Positions 42,108-52,454 are shown, numbered from the stretch's first letter. The stretch is 64,000 nucleotides of DNA from Nostoc paludosum FACHB-159 (GCF_014698835.1 NZ_JACJTU010000005.1:223200-287199), one strand, 5' to 3'. A program made the numbers and translations. Notes: generated by a model not told the origin, from the letters alone.

Positions 42108-43433
42108 TTAACCAATACAGGTATTAATTAAATCTTCAACCCCTGCTACTGGTAAGATATTTGTCTTCAATTTGCTTGCTAATTCTTCAACCCTCATATC
42201 ATCTAGAAATACCAATTCACCATGCTTTAACATCACCTTTGGCAACAAAATGCCATCACCTAAATCTTGGCCTGCTAAATTTAAAAGTAAGTCATGACCA
42301 GTTAGTAATCCCGTGACACTAATATCTTGACCCCAGTAATCACTAGATAAAGCACGCATATTTACTTCTAAACCTTCAACCAAATTTAAACGCTTCAAAA
42401 TCGGTTGAAATGCTTTTTCTACAGTGTTACCTACTACCCAAGTAAACTTTCTTGGAGGATAGACTTTCTGTGGTAGTAATTCTGCCGCTGCGGTGGCAAA
42501 TTCTTTGATAAATAACTGAATTGAACCAACACCGTTATCAATTTGGGGATATTCTTCGTATTCTGATTCGCTTGGTAATTCTTCACCTGCAATCAAAAAC
42601 CACTCATCAGCTAACCAAGCAACGCTAGAGCCAAATTTTTGACGAAATTGTTGCGAAAGTATTTTGACTTGGGAAATCACTTCTTGAGCTTTTTCCCTAG
42701 TTACAGGTATGAGTTGATCTTCTTGGGGACGAAATCGTGTCAACCCAACCGGTACAACAGCCACCGACGCCACCGTAGGCACTTCACCAGTATGAAAGGA
42801 AGCTAAATCTTTGAGAGTTTGTTGGAGATGTTCGCCATCATTAATGCCAGGACAAACAACGACTTGGGCATGAATTTGTAGTCGCCTTTCTTGAAACCAC
42901 TTGAGTTGTTGCAATATTTGTCCCGCACGGGGATTTTTCAGCAATCTAATTCTGACTTCAGCCTCCGTGGCATGAACGGAAACATACAACGGAGATAAAC
43001 GCATTTGTTCAATGCGCCGCCATTCTTTTTCTGGTAGATTGGTGAGGGTAAGATAAGAACCGTACAAAAAGCTCAGACGATAATCATCGTCTTTCAAATA
43101 CAAACTAGAACGCTTACCTGGTGGCTGTTGGTCGATAAAGCAAAACGGACAGCGGTTATTGCACTGAATTAAGCCATCAAAGAGGGCAGTTTCAAATTCT
43201 AGCCCCAAGTCTTCGTCGTAGTCTTTTTCGATTTCAATGTGATGTGTTTTACCGGCAGCGTCTAAAACTTCTAGTTCTAAAACTTCATCAGCACATAAAA
43301 ATTGATAATCAATTAAATCGCGAGGACGCGTACCGTTAATTGCAACGATCGCATCCCCCATTTCAAAACCAATCTCTGCGGCTATAGAATCAGGTAGTAC
43401 TCTGGTAATGCGGGCAGGTTGAATAGTAGACAT
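42108..43433 (-). CDS. PDZ-like / radical SAM protein of the DUF512 family
   Basis: The start was set at the ATG at 43431-43433 (MSTIQPARITRVLPDS). Upstream in-frame codons are made of the CCCATGC repeat and are not family-like. The 441-residue protein has an N-terminal PDZ-like domain (AAEIGFEMGDAIVAINGTRP) and a radical SAM core with CNNRCPFCF (Cys91, Cys95, Cys98). A C-terminal DUF512 segment (GLLTGHDLLLNL, LPKVMLKHGELVFLDD) follows. The family is conserved in cyanobacteria, but its reaction is unknown. It precedes no pathway gene that would give a hint. Confidence 0.87.
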   Translation of the reverse strand: MSTIQPARITRVLPDSIAAEIGFEMGDAIVAINGTRPRDLIDYQFLCADEVLELEVLDAAGKTHHIEIEKDYDEDLGLEFETALFDGLIQCNNRCPFCFIDQQPPGKRSSLYLKDDDYRLSFLYGSYLTLTNLPEKEWRRIEQMRLSPLYVSVHATEAEVRIRLLKNPRAGQILQQLKWFQERRLQIHAQVVVCPGINDGEHLQQTLKDLASFHTGEVPTVASVAVVPVGLTRFRPQEDQLIPVTREKAQEVISQVKILSQQFRQKFGSSVAWLADEWFLIAGEELPSESEYEEYPQIDNGVGSIQLFIKEFATAAAELLPQKVYPPRKFTWVVGNTVEKAFQPILKRLNLVEGLEVNMRALSSDYWGQDISVTGLLTGHDLLLNLAGQDLGDGILLPKVMLKHGELVFLDDMRVEELASKLKTNILPVAGVEDLINTCIG

Positions 43434-43561
43434 GGGCATGGGGCATGGGGCATGGGGCATTGGGGGAGCCACTGACGGGTACGCAGGGGTTTCCCCAAGT
43501 AGAGCAAGTGGCGTCATTGGACTAATGACTAATGACCAATGACTAATGACTATTATCTAAT

Positions 43562-44386
43562 TTATCCCTGCCAACCTGCTGCGATCGCTAATAAGATAGC
43601 ACTACCGAATGCTAATCTATACCAAACAAAAATCATTGTATTTTTAGTTGCTAAGTATTTTATCAAAAATGCAATTGATAGGTAGGAAAATATAAAGGTT
43701 GAAATAATTCCTACAATTAACAGCGCAACAATGTTATCTGGTAACTGTTGAGCTTGAAATAATTTGAAAATTTTCAGACTTTTATATAAGGTTGCAATAG
43801 TCAGAGTGGGAAACCCTAATAAAAATGAAAATTTTGCCGCTGTAGCCCGTTCTAATCCTAAAAATAGCGCAGTTGTCAACGTCGAGCCAGAACGAGAAAC
43901 ACCAGGAATCAAAGCAAGTGTTTGTCCTAATCCCACTAAAATCCCATCCCGAATCTGCAATGACTCAAAACCTCGCTTGCGAGTACCGATTTTTTCTGCC
44001 AAGCCTAGTAAAAGTGCCATGATAATCGACATGATGGCAATAATTAAGGCACTCTCAGGGATAATATCTTTCAAAAGAAAACCGACAATTAAAGCAGGCA
44101 GCGTTCCGACTGCAATACCTACAAGAATTTTCCATTCCTCGCGTTCCCAATCTTTCTGTTTTAGTGCTGCAATTCCACCTTTAACAACATTAGAAATTAA
44201 TGACCAAAAGTAACCTAGAATTGCGATAACACTGCCAAATTGAATTGCATCGACAAAATCTTTAGAACCTAGCTCTTTCCAACCAAATATCTTTGTCACA
44301 ATCAGCAGATGTGCAGTGCTACTAATTGGTAAAAACTCTGTAATACCTTGAACAATACCTAAAATAAAAGCTTGAATAAACTCCAT
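43562..44386 (-). CDS. uppP: Undecaprenyl-diphosphatase
   Basis: This 274-residue polytopic membrane protein (BacA/UppP) recycles the lipid carrier for peptidoglycan and other envelope polymers by dephosphorylating undecaprenyl pyrophosphate. Both signature motifs are intact: GITEFLPISSTAHL near the N-terminus and PGVSRSGSTLTTAL in the middle. About seven to eight hydrophobic segments are visible. It is upstream of the radical SAM gene on the same strand with about 130 bp between them. Confidence 0.95.
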   Translation of the reverse strand: MEFIQAFILGIVQGITEFLPISSTAHLLIVTKIFGWKELGSKDFVDAIQFGSVIAILGYFWSLISNVVKGGIAALKQKDWEREEWKILVGIAVGTLPALIVGFLLKDIIPESALIIAIMSIIMALLLGLAEKIGTRKRGFESLQIRDGILVGLGQTLALIPGVSRSGSTLTTALFLGLERATAAKFSFLLGFPTLTIATLYKSLKIFKLFQAQQLPDNIVALLIVGIISTFIFSYLSIAFLIKYLATKNTMIFVWYRLAFGSAILLAIAAGWQG

Positions 44387-44747
44387 AATATCTTTTTCCT
44401 AGTCTAAAAAAATGAACATTGTTTAAGTAACGATGTTACTTTATATACTTTTTGCTGCACCCAATCTTGTAGAAAATCCAATTTTAGCGATCGCTAAAAT
44501 CATCCAAGACGCTGACCATGTTCTTACACCCATCTCAATAAGTCAACGCAATTTCCGGAATTCATCAAACTTTAATATTTAGCCAACCAGAAGGAGACAA
44601 GGGACAAAGATTGCTACCTTGCCCCCTTGTCTTCTTCGACGACACCAGCCGTTGCCGAAATTTGAGTATAATCTAAATGCCCTGGGGGGGGATTTTAAAG
44701 TGTGATATCTTGAATAAGGTAAAGTTTAGTAACAAATATTAAAAACG
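44387..44747. other. Gene-free divergent promoter region (uppP / DUF3120 gene)
   Basis: AT-rich spacer with one HIP1-like site and a run of eight G at about 44685. I see no gene or strong structure in it. Confidence 0.4.
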
Positions 44748-45527
44748 TTGGTTAATAATACATTATCTTCATACACCGCTTCTATACCTCCCCTGGATGC
44801 CGAGTTGGATGTGTCTAATATCAAGCACAGGGATCTCAAAAAATTGGAATCTACACTCTCATCTTCTCCCTCTCTGCCTTTATCTATCTCTGCTCGACAA
44901 ACATGGTTGGTATTTGCAGCGGCAGTATTTTTAGTATCAGTGCCCGTATTTATAGAAGCACCAATAGTGCGATCGCTACCTAGTTTAAGTTTAGCGCTGA
45001 CAGGATTTTGGGTATGGCTGAGTTTTAGACTAATGTCACGTCCTGCAACATATGTCTGGGGGGATTTGCTGTTTGGGTTTAGCTGGAGTTGGTTAGCAGG
45101 ATCAATTTACTGGGGTTGGTTGCGTTGGGAACCTCTATGGCATCTGCCGGTGGAGTCTATCGGCTTACCATTTGCTTGTTGGTGTTTGGTAAAAAATTGG
45201 GGCAAGGTGGGTAACTGGTTTTATTTAGGTTCCTTGCTCGGTACAGTTTTAACAGATGTATATTTTTATATTGCGGATTTGATGCCCTATTGGCGACAAA
45301 TCATGATAGCGGATGCAAATAGTACGTCACAAATTTTACATAATGCTTTAATTCAAGTACAAACACCTTGGGGGCAAGCTTGGGCAATAATTCTCGCCTT
45401 AGTGCTGTTAACAGTGGGAATTTTATCCTTAGGTCGAACTCACAGACACTGGTATGCCTTTGGCGGCGCAGTTTTAAGCACAATTTTGGTAGACAGCTTA
45501 TTTTTGCTAGCGGCGATCGCAGCCTGA
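44748..45527 (+). CDS. DUF3120 cyanobacterial membrane protein
   Basis: The 259-residue protein starts at TTG (44748); a GTG 21 codons later is an alternative. A polar N-terminal tail of about 45 residues is followed by about six hydrophobic segments, with Trp-rich stretches (DLLFGFSWSWLAGSIYWGWLRWEPLWHLP) and a short loop, YFYIADLMPYWRQIM. It matches the DUF3120 family, found almost only in cyanobacteria. Function unknown, probably in the thylakoid or plasma membrane. Confidence 0.8.
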   Translation: MVNNTLSSYTASIPPLDAELDVSNIKHRDLKKLESTLSSSPSLPLSISARQTWLVFAAAVFLVSVPVFIEAPIVRSLPSLSLALTGFWVWLSFRLMSRPATYVWGDLLFGFSWSWLAGSIYWGWLRWEPLWHLPVESIGLPFACWCLVKNWGKVGNWFYLGSLLGTVLTDVYFYIADLMPYWRQIMIADANSTSQILHNALIQVQTPWGQAWAIILALVLLTVGILSLGRTHRHWYAFGGAVLSTILVDSLFLLAAIAA

Positions 45528-45722
45528 AAATTATCAAGCCCTCAAGGCAGGTAACAGGCAATGGTCATGAATCCTGTCTTTTCTTGGGTTAGAAAGCAAC
45601 TAAATTTATCGATCGCAAAAAACAAAAATATTTATTTCCAGACGCCAAGCGCAAGAAATAATACTTCCTTATAGAAATCCCCTAGTTTTAAGCATTGGGA
45701 TTTCCCTATCGCCTGTTGCCTG

Positions 45723-45999
45723 AGAAAAGTGTTCCCAGAATCTACGACACAGCAGTGATGATGCTGTAGAACAATGTTTAGTTAAGAAATATTACAATAA
45801 TCGGCCAACAGCTGAAAGTCGCCTGAACTGGAGTTTACGGTATTGGACATGCCAAAATCTCCTATTCACTTGGGATGTAGAACCAGCTAGCCGAAAAGAT
45901 TTTGTGCAGCCAGGAATGATAGCGTATTCTGTAGATGCAACGCTATTGCGGTTGGAGCAGGCACTCTTACCACTGGAAAAAATTTTAGCAAAAGTATAG
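45723..45999 (+). pseudogene. Decayed coding fragment without a start
   Basis: An open frame of about 90 codons follows a TGA and ends at the TAG at 45997-45999. It encodes protein-like sequence such as KKYYNNRPTAESRLNWSLRY, LLFTWDVEPASRKDFVQPGM and LLRLEQALLPLEKIL, but has no ATG, GTG or ribosome-binding site near its start. I do not recognise the parent family. The rest of the 45528-46203 gap holds only short repeats. Confidence 0.4.
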
Positions 46000-46227
46000 T
46001 CAAACCCAGTAACAGTAAATATTGTGGATATTAATACGCTGTATATTAGTTTCTGATGACTGCTGTGTTGATTAAGCTATCAGGTTTTGTCCTTTGTCCT
46101 TTGTCCTTTGTTCTCTAACGTAGACGCATTAGCGGCTTACCGCAGGGTATGACCAATGACTCATGACTGATGAGAGCTGTTAGCTTAAAAATTTTATTTC
46201 TGTTTGATGGAAAGAGGTAGAAAAATC

Positions 46228-46656
46228 GTGAAAGGATTGGTGCGTTTATTAACAGTGTTTAGTTTGTTACTTGGTTGCTGGGGATGGTTGGGAACAACTC
46301 AGATAGCCCAAGCTGCTAGTTTCAACAGTTTTGCTTTTCCCCAAGTGCCAGTTCTGGCAATTGAGCGGCAGAATAGCGCAGACAAGAAGCTAGCAACGGA
46401 ATTTGGTAAAAAAATTGATTTGAATAATACCAACGTCCGAGCTTTTCAACAGTATCCAGGCCTTTATCCTACCCTTGCGAAGCTCATCATCAAAAATGCT
46501 CCCTACCAAAGCGTAGATGATGTATTGAATATTGAAGGATTGAGCGATCGCCAAAAACAAATCCTGCAAGCCAACTTCGATAACTTTGCCGTCACAGAAC
46601 CAGAGTCTGCCTTCAACGAGGGAGACGATCGCTTTAACAACGGCATCTACAGATAA
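46228..46656 (+). CDS. psbU: Photosystem II extrinsic protein PsbU (12 kDa)
   Basis: This lumenal protein stabilises the oxygen-evolving manganese cluster of photosystem II. The product has a signal peptide ([19 protein letters not shown]...IAQA) and the mature helix-hairpin-helix-like PsbU domain: [36 protein letters not shown] and [20 protein letters not shown] chose GTG at 46228 because AAAGAGG lies about 10 nt upstream and the N-terminus MKGLVRLLT fits the Anabaena protein. An ATG at 46207 (7 codons earlier) is the alternative. It is monocistronic, with a terminator just after it. Confidence 0.92.
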   Translation: MKGLVRLLTVFSLLLGCWGWLGTTQIAQAASFNSFAFPQVPVLAIERQNSADKKLATEFGKKIDLNNTNVRAFQQYPGLYPTLAKLIIKNAPYQSVDDVLNIEGLSDRQKQILQANFDNFAVTEPESAFNEGDDRFNNGIYR

Positions 46657-46688
46657 CTGCACATTGCAGTTAACGTAACATATAGCAG

Positions 46689-46713
46689 CCCACTCCTGAT
46701 TCTAGGGAGTGGG
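46689..46713 (+). terminator. psbU terminator
   Basis: CCCACTCC and GGAGTGGG form an 8-bp stem with a 9-nt loop 33 bp after the psbU stop, followed by ACAAAATT. The T-run is weak, but position and stem fit. Confidence 0.55.
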
Positions 46714-46723
46714 ACAAAATTAT

Positions 46724-46799
46724 GAGTTAGAAGTTAGGAGTTATGAGTTGAAAACACAAAACTCCTAACTCCTCACTTCTAACTCCTCACTTCTAACTT
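46724..46799. repeat. GAGTTAGAAGTTAGGAG / AACTCCTAACTCC arrays
   Basis: Direct and complementary heptamer-like units form an imperfect hairpin between psbU and nadB, of the same class as 4746-4820. Confidence 0.8.
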
Positions 46800-46809
46800 A
46801 TTTATTACC

Positions 46810-48501
46810 TTGCCTGAGATAGATATTCCTAGCCAATTTGATGTTTTAGTAGTCGGTGCTGGTGCTGCTGGACTCTACACAGCGCTATGTCTACCAGAGT
46901 CCTTGCGAGTCGGCTTGATTACTAAAGAAACTGTGGCTTTGTCCGCCAGTGATTGGGCACAAGGTGGTATTGCCGCAGCAGTCGCCCCGGAAGATTCTCC
47001 GACGCTGCATATTGAAGATACAATCCGAGCAGGTGCGGGTTTGTGCGATCGCGCCGCAGTGGAATTCCTCGCCCAACATGCCCCTAGCTGCATTCAGTCT
47101 TTAGTTAACTTGGGGGTTGCTTTTGACCGTCATGGTCAAGCTTTGGCTTTAACTTTGGAAGCCGCCCATTCTCGCCACCGCGTTCTCCACGCCGCCGACA
47201 CCACAGGGCGAGAAGTTACCACCACTCTCACCGCCCAAGTTCTCCGCCGCCAAAATATTCAAGTCATCCAGCAAGCTTTGGCTTTGAGTTTGTGGATTGA
47301 ACCCCAAAGCCAGCGATGTCAGGGAATTAGCTTATTTTATCAAGGTAAAATTGCATGGGTAAGAGCTGGTGCTGTAGTACTAGCAACTGGTGGTGGCGGT
47401 CAGGTATTTGCCCAAACCACTAACCCGGCTGTGAGTACAGGTGATGGCGTAGCGATCGCGGCTCGTGCTGGCGCTATCCTCCGCGATTTAGAATTTGTGC
47501 AATTCCATCCCACCGCCCTCACCAAACCTGGTGCTGATCGCTTTTTGATTAGCGAAGCTGTACGCGGTGAAGGGGCACACCTCGTCGATAACGAAGGGCG
47601 GCGTTTTGCCTTTGACTACGACCCAGCAGGTGAACTTGCCCCTAGAGATGTGGTCAGTAGAGCGATTTTTAGCCATTTACAACGTACCGCCCTCGATCCC
47701 GCCACTGCCCATGTCTGGTTGGATATGCGCCCCATTCCCGCTGACAAGATTCGTCATCGCTTTCCTAACATCATCAAAGTTTGTCAGCATTGGGGCATCG
47801 ATGTCTTCAACGAACCAATTCCTGTAGCCCCTGCCGCACATTATTGGATGGGCGGGATTGTTACGGATTTAATGAATCACACGAATATTCCTGGTTTATA
47901 TGCAGTGGGTGAAACTGCCAGTACTGGAGTGCATGGAGCAAATCGCCTTGCCAGTAATTCCCTACTAGAATGTATTGTGTTCGGCGCCCAGATGGCTAAT
48001 ATTGAGTTGGCAGATATTGGGCAACCCTTAGAAACACCAGTACTCCCATTACAGAAATTTACTGCTAATGCCAGCGAGTGGCAGACTCAGCAAACACAGC
48101 TAGAAACCCTCAGGGAAAAGTTACCGCGCCTAGTGTGGCAACATGCTGGTATTTGCCGCGAACAGTCAGGATTAGAAAGTGCGATCGCCACTGTAGAGTC
48201 TTGGCAGCAAGATTTGGCTGCTTTGCCTTTAACTCAATTCTTGCTAGCCTTACGTCCAGGAGAACCAGCTAGTATTGACCTACCAGATGTTGAAGCCCGA
48301 TTGCGACTTTGGGCAGAAACCCGCAATTTATTGGATGTGGCCCATTTAATTCTCAAAAGTGCCGCCTTTAGAACCGAAAGCCGCGGCGGACACTATCGCC
48401 TAGACTATCCTCAACCAAATTCAAATTGGCAAGTCCACACACTCGTACAAACAAACCGTTGGTGGAAATCTCCAGTCTTGCATGATGGGCATAGGGCATA
48501 G
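46810..48501 (+). CDS. nadB: L-aspartate oxidase
   Basis: This 563-residue FAD enzyme makes iminoaspartate, the first step of bacterial NAD synthesis. It starts at TTG (46810, MPEIDIPSQFD). The FAD-binding GAGAAGLYTAL, the SDWAQGGIAAAV loop, EFVQFHPTAL, AVRGEGAHLVD and the C-terminal VGETASTGVHGANRLASNSL are all intact. About 20 residues at the end, after the family core, are Trp-rich. No nadA or nadC is adjacent. Confidence 0.95.
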   Translation: MPEIDIPSQFDVLVVGAGAAGLYTALCLPESLRVGLITKETVALSASDWAQGGIAAAVAPEDSPTLHIEDTIRAGAGLCDRAAVEFLAQHAPSCIQSLVNLGVAFDRHGQALALTLEAAHSRHRVLHAADTTGREVTTTLTAQVLRRQNIQVIQQALALSLWIEPQSQRCQGISLFYQGKIAWVRAGAVVLATGGGGQVFAQTTNPAVSTGDGVAIAARAGAILRDLEFVQFHPTALTKPGADRFLISEAVRGEGAHLVDNEGRRFAFDYDPAGELAPRDVVSRAIFSHLQRTALDPATAHVWLDMRPIPADKIRHRFPNIIKVCQHWGIDVFNEPIPVAPAAHYWMGGIVTDLMNHTNIPGLYAVGETASTGVHGANRLASNSLLECIVFGAQMANIELADIGQPLETPVLPLQKFTANASEWQTQQTQLETLREKLPRLVWQHAGICREQSGLESAIATVESWQQDLAALPLTQFLLALRPGEPASIDLPDVEARLRLWAETRNLLDVAHLILKSAAFRTESRGGHYRLDYPQPNSNWQVHTLVQTNRWWKSPVLHDGHRA

Positions 48502-48600
48502 GGCATTGGGCATTGGGCATTGGGCATTAGTTATTTATTCTTCCTTCCCCTGCTCCTCATCTCCCTCCCAACTCGCTTGTCCCCATACGCCATGCCCCAT

Positions 48601-48837
48601 TTACCGGGTGCCACTACCATGCTGGCTGTCAGGGCCACCATAATTTGGCGGAATATATGTGTCTTTTAAATCTGGAGAATTGACTTTGCGGGCAATTAAG
48701 GTGTTCATGCCATTAGAGTTAAGACTACTAGCACTTGCAGTACTGAATACACCTACGTACCCCACAATTTTTGGTATTAGTATGTAAGCACCTATACAAA
48801 ATATCATAAATTTTGTCATTCCCAAGTTGATTTTCAT
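48601..48837 (-). CDS. Small secreted protein ending in a PPNYGGP...GSGTR motif
   Basis: This 78-residue product has a hydrophobic N-terminal segment (residues 8-32) ending at STASA, which fits a signal peptide. The mature part is short and ends IPPNYGGPDSQHGSGTR. A similar proline-glycine ending occurs in secreted cyanobacterial proteins such as DUF928 members. It is probably a small exported peptide of unknown role. It is convergent with nadB, separated by CATTGGG repeats. Confidence 0.65.
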   Translation of the reverse strand: MKINLGMTKFMIFCIGAYILIPKIVGYVGVFSTASASSLNSNGMNTLIARKVNSPDLKDTYIPPNYGGPDSQHGSGTR

Positions 48838-49590
48838 AATGTTCAGTAAATTTACTAGTTTTTTTCTGAAAAAAGTATTTTTTAAAAGCGTTAGGTAAAT
48901 ATACGTAAATTCCTTGAGAATATTCCAAAATTATTAATTTCTGCTGGTAATAGACAACTAATTAGCCCTATTAGTTTGCCGGCCAGCATTAATTTGCTGG
49001 TATTAAATAGTCTTGACACTTAAGGAATATTCTTAAATGTCCTGTTTCTGCATCAGTCTAAGGTTAGATATGGCGATGAATTTCCATAGGCACTTTGACC
49101 AGTTCATTATTTATTAATAATATCTTAATACTTTTAAGTATAAACACTAAGTTTAGAATGCATCTAAGCTAAAAAAGTATATAATAATACTTTAATTTTT
49201 GGAGAGCAAAAACTTTACCAAAGTAAAGATATATAAAGTATAAATTCCATAACTCTTTTATTGCAAGAGTTACATAAATTATTTGATTTTCATTTTCGTC
49301 ATTATTTACCTAAGTACATCCATAAAATTTTGAGTAAGAATACTTACCAAATAAATTTATATTTTTTAATTACTGATAAAGGCTACTTTTTTTCTTAGCT
49401 CTTTTATCGGGTTTAGGCTTCACTTCCAAAAGCCTTGCTAAGTTTGAATTTGAGTTAAAAAGCTACCTCATAGCTCTATAAAATCCTTTTGCAAAACAGG
49501 GCTTTGCACGTGTCTCAAGTGCAGAAGCCTAATTTAATGGTAAAAATATTTACTTGATACCCAATTAATGGAAAGTAAAATCGTGATTAA
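48838..49590. other. AT-rich gene-free spacer
   Basis: About 750 bp between the small secreted protein gene and the 3' end of the GGDEF gene. It is strongly AT-rich. It contains an imperfect hairpin near 49500 (GGCTTTGCAC...GTGCAGAAGCC) and ATACTTTTAAGTAT at about 49129. No coding frame is convincing. Confidence 0.45.
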
Positions 49591-51795
49591 TTAAGCAAAT
49601 TCGTAGCGATTTTTACCCAAGCGTTTAGCACGGTACATTGCTGCATCTGCTTGTTTCATCAAAGTTTCACTGTCTTGGCTGTTGTATGGATAAACACTAA
49701 TCCCAATACTGGCGGAGACTCGGATTGCATACCCATCCAAAACAATTGGTCTGGTAATGCTGCTGAGAATTTTTTCAGCCACTTTAGCAGCTATCTGTAC
49801 ATTGGGAATTGCTCGTAAGATCACAGTAAATTCATCGCCACCCAAACGAGAAACTGTATCACTGGCGCGTAAAGAATTGCTCAGGCGTCCGGCGATAGTC
49901 ATCAGCAGGCGATCGCCCATCTCATGCCCTAAAGTATCATTGACTTGTTTGAAGCCGTCTAAATCGATAAACAACAGTCCCAGTAACAAGTTATGGTGTT
50001 GCGCCCAGTGCAACGACTCATAAAGTTGTTCGGCAAAAAATTTGCGATTGGATAAACCTGTCAGGGGATCGTGATATGCTAAATAACGCAAATGGTCTTC
50101 TTTGAGCTTTAATTCATTGTTAGAGCGAAATAACTCAGCAGCAGTACGCTTGAGTTCTTCCTCCATCAACTTGCGCTGAGTAATATCTCTAATTACCCCA
50201 ACTAAAAAGAAATTGCCAGCTGAGTCTTTGTGAAGCGATCGCTTAGTGGCAATTTGATGAGTTTGACCATCTGCATTTGTAAATTCTTCTTCGTTTTCGT
50301 GGGCTTGCTGAGTCCGAAACACCAACTCATCCTGTTGTCTAAACACATCAGCTTCATGTTTAGGAAAAAAATCATAGTCTGACTTTTCAATTAACAACTT
50401 ATTCGGATAACCGATAAATCGACAATACGCCTCATTTAAAACAATCCATTGATGTTGTTCATTTTTCACAAAAATTGGATCGGGAATCGTATTGATCACA
50501 TGATGCAAAAACTCCTTAGAGCGTTTCCACTCTTCCTGCATATGGGCGATATGGCTCGTCATCCAAATAGCTGAAATCGCAAAAGTAAACAGCCCAGGAA
50601 TCAGCGGTATCCACCAACCGTATAAAAAAGCCACAAAACTACTAAGAACTAATAAAAAGCAACAAACCAGAATACTGAGAAAGCTTTTAGTTGAGTCTCG
50701 TATCCGCCATGTCGTAACAGCTCCCACATAAGACCAAACAAAAATCCACAAGTATTCTAGTAATTCAGACCAAACTTTGAGTAATGGTCTTCCTTCAACA
50801 GCAGCAGAAATTAATTCACTAATAAAATAAGCTTGTAATTGAATACCAGCCACAGGCTTCGCCGTACCCATCAAACCGCTGGAATAAGGAATAAATACAA
50901 AGTCTTGGAGACTGGGTGCAGTAGAGCCAACAACTATAACCCGATCTTTGATTAATTTTTCTGGGACTTTATCAGCGAGTACATCACTCATCGATACTTG
51001 GCGAAAATGAGAAAATTCTACAGATGGATTTTGAGATTTGGGTTTGGGAAAATTGGATAAAATTTGGTAGCCTTTAGAATCAGCTCCGACATAAGCACCA
51101 TCATTAGCATCAAAACGAGTAAATACTGCCTTACCCAATTGCAAATACTCAGGGTTGCTTTTTGCTTGGGTAGGAGTAATACCCTGTGATTTTAAATACA
51201 ATAAAGCCAACTTCAACGCAAAACTTTCGTGTACCTTATCCTCAACGTGCCAATACAACAAGCTGCGACGTACTTTTCCATCAGGGTCGTACAGTACATT
51301 GTTAAAACCCACTTGATCTTTGTTAAGTCCCAGGGGAGGTAAAACAGTGAGGTTTTTATTTTTTTCATTTGCCAGTAGTTCAATACCAATCAAGTTTGGC
51401 ATTGACTTATAAGCATTACGTAATTCTTCATTACCAGGCTCCACTGGCAAATTTCGGTAGATATCCAACCCAATCGCACGGGGTTTATGAACGTTTAATT
51501 TTTGCAACAATTCGGCAATATTCCGATCTGGAATCGGCCACGAACCTACTTGATCTAAATAGGACTCATCAATCACAACAATAGTGATACGTTCTTCTGG
51601 CGATTCATTTGGACGTAAACGAAAAAATTGATCCAAACCTGCCAACTCTAAGGATTGTAATAATCCAATGGAGCGCAAAAACAGGACGCAGACTGCAACG
51701 CCAGCAGCAGTCATCAATTCTTTGTGTTCTCGACTAAGCGATTGTTTGAGTCCAAAGATTAAGCTTATAAAACGCTTGCCTAGTTGCTGGTTCAT
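49591..51795 (-). CDS. CHASE2-PAS-GGDEF diguanylate cyclase
   Basis: The start was set at the ATG at 51793-51795 (MNQQLGKRF), preceded by GGAG at 8 nt; an in-frame GTG or ATG up to 16 codons earlier exists. The 734-residue protein has an N-terminal membrane helix, an extracytoplasmic CHASE2 sensor (about 50-340), three membrane helices, a PAS/PAC domain (about 435-550) and a GGDEF domain with intact RLGGDEFTVIL. DPLTGLSNR precedes it in the usual way. It should make c-di-GMP in response to an external signal, opposing the EAL protein at 31714. Confidence 0.92.
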   Translation of the reverse strand: MNQQLGKRFISLIFGLKQSLSREHKELMTAAGVAVCVLFLRSIGLLQSLELAGLDQFFRLRPNESPEERITIVVIDESYLDQVGSWPIPDRNIAELLQKLNVHKPRAIGLDIYRNLPVEPGNEELRNAYKSMPNLIGIELLANEKNKNLTVLPPLGLNKDQVGFNNVLYDPDGKVRRSLLYWHVEDKVHESFALKLALLYLKSQGITPTQAKSNPEYLQLGKAVFTRFDANDGAYVGADSKGYQILSNFPKPKSQNPSVEFSHFRQVSMSDVLADKVPEKLIKDRVIVVGSTAPSLQDFVFIPYSSGLMGTAKPVAGIQLQAYFISELISAAVEGRPLLKVWSELLEYLWIFVWSYVGAVTTWRIRDSTKSFLSILVCCFLLVLSSFVAFLYGWWIPLIPGLFTFAISAIWMTSHIAHMQEEWKRSKEFLHHVINTIPDPIFVKNEQHQWIVLNEAYCRFIGYPNKLLIEKSDYDFFPKHEADVFRQQDELVFRTQQAHENEEEFTNADGQTHQIATKRSLHKDSAGNFFLVGVIRDITQRKLMEEELKRTAAELFRSNNELKLKEDHLRYLAYHDPLTGLSNRKFFAEQLYESLHWAQHHNLLLGLLFIDLDGFKQVNDTLGHEMGDRLLMTIAGRLSNSLRASDTVSRLGGDEFTVILRAIPNVQIAAKVAEKILSSITRPIVLDGYAIRVSASIGISVYPYNSQDSETLMKQADAAMYRAKRLGKNRYEFA

Positions 51796-52454
51796 TAAGC
51801 CGCTCCCAAAGTTCTGAAACTCGGCTTTTCTTGGCATCTGCACAAACGTTGAGGAAGGGAATTTTGCTGTTTGAACTCGCGTTTTTTGACTAATAACAAA
51901 AGCATATTGAGAGTAACTTCAACAGACACACTTTCGCGTTTAACGCTGACATCATTACACTCGAAGGCGGCTTCCATGTGCTGCAAAAATCAATTAAAGT
52001 ACACACTGCATGAGAGCCAGTATACTCAATCAAGTTCCTTACAGCTTCAGATGTTTGTAAGTAAAAGCCAGAAGAAAATTGATACAGGTATTTTTAGTTG
52101 GGAAAATACGCCAAGGTAGTCTTAAAGCTAGGTATTAAGCCTATTTTACTTACAAATACCCAATTCTGAATGTAGGTATTGAGCAACACTTATTATTTAT
52201 CACTAATATTACCAAAAACAAAAAAGTTAACTGGAAAACAGACTTGCTGTCTTTATCCAGTTAACTATACTAATCGACTTTGATATTTAACTTATTTCCC
52301 TGGTGCGCCAAGCACAGCCCAAGCGTCATCGGCAGGGAGTAGGCAGTTAGAAATCAGACTTTTCCACTTGCAAGCGAGTTTTTTCACCCAATCAAATAGG
52401 AGTCCAATACCAGATCTAAAAGCCAAATAGCCAAAAACACCCTTGTGTTGGCAA
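51796..52454. other. Gene-free spacer with a terminator
   Basis: No supported gene. It holds the promoter side of the GGDEF gene, a strong hairpin at 52226-52265 and AT-rich sequence. A CCTGGTGCGCCAAGC stretch at about 52300 is not recognised. Confidence 0.45.
52226..52265 (-). terminator. Hairpin followed by T-run on the minus strand
   Basis: GTTAACTGG (52226-52234) and CCAGTTAAC (52257-52265) form a 9-bp stem with an inner AGAC/GTCT pair. On the minus strand it is followed by TTTTTTGTTTTTGG. It would terminate transcripts from the VKOR gene, 190 bp downstream of its stop. Confidence 0.6.

Noticed and set aside
44748..45527. Shorter DUF3120 protein starting at GTG 44811
   Set aside because: Possible, but the upstream TTG keeps a polar tail that looks coding; kept the longer form with a note.
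51871..52119. 82-codon plus-strand frame upstream of the GGDEF gene
   Set aside because: No ribosome-binding site or family, and it overlaps the likely promoter of the divergent gene.
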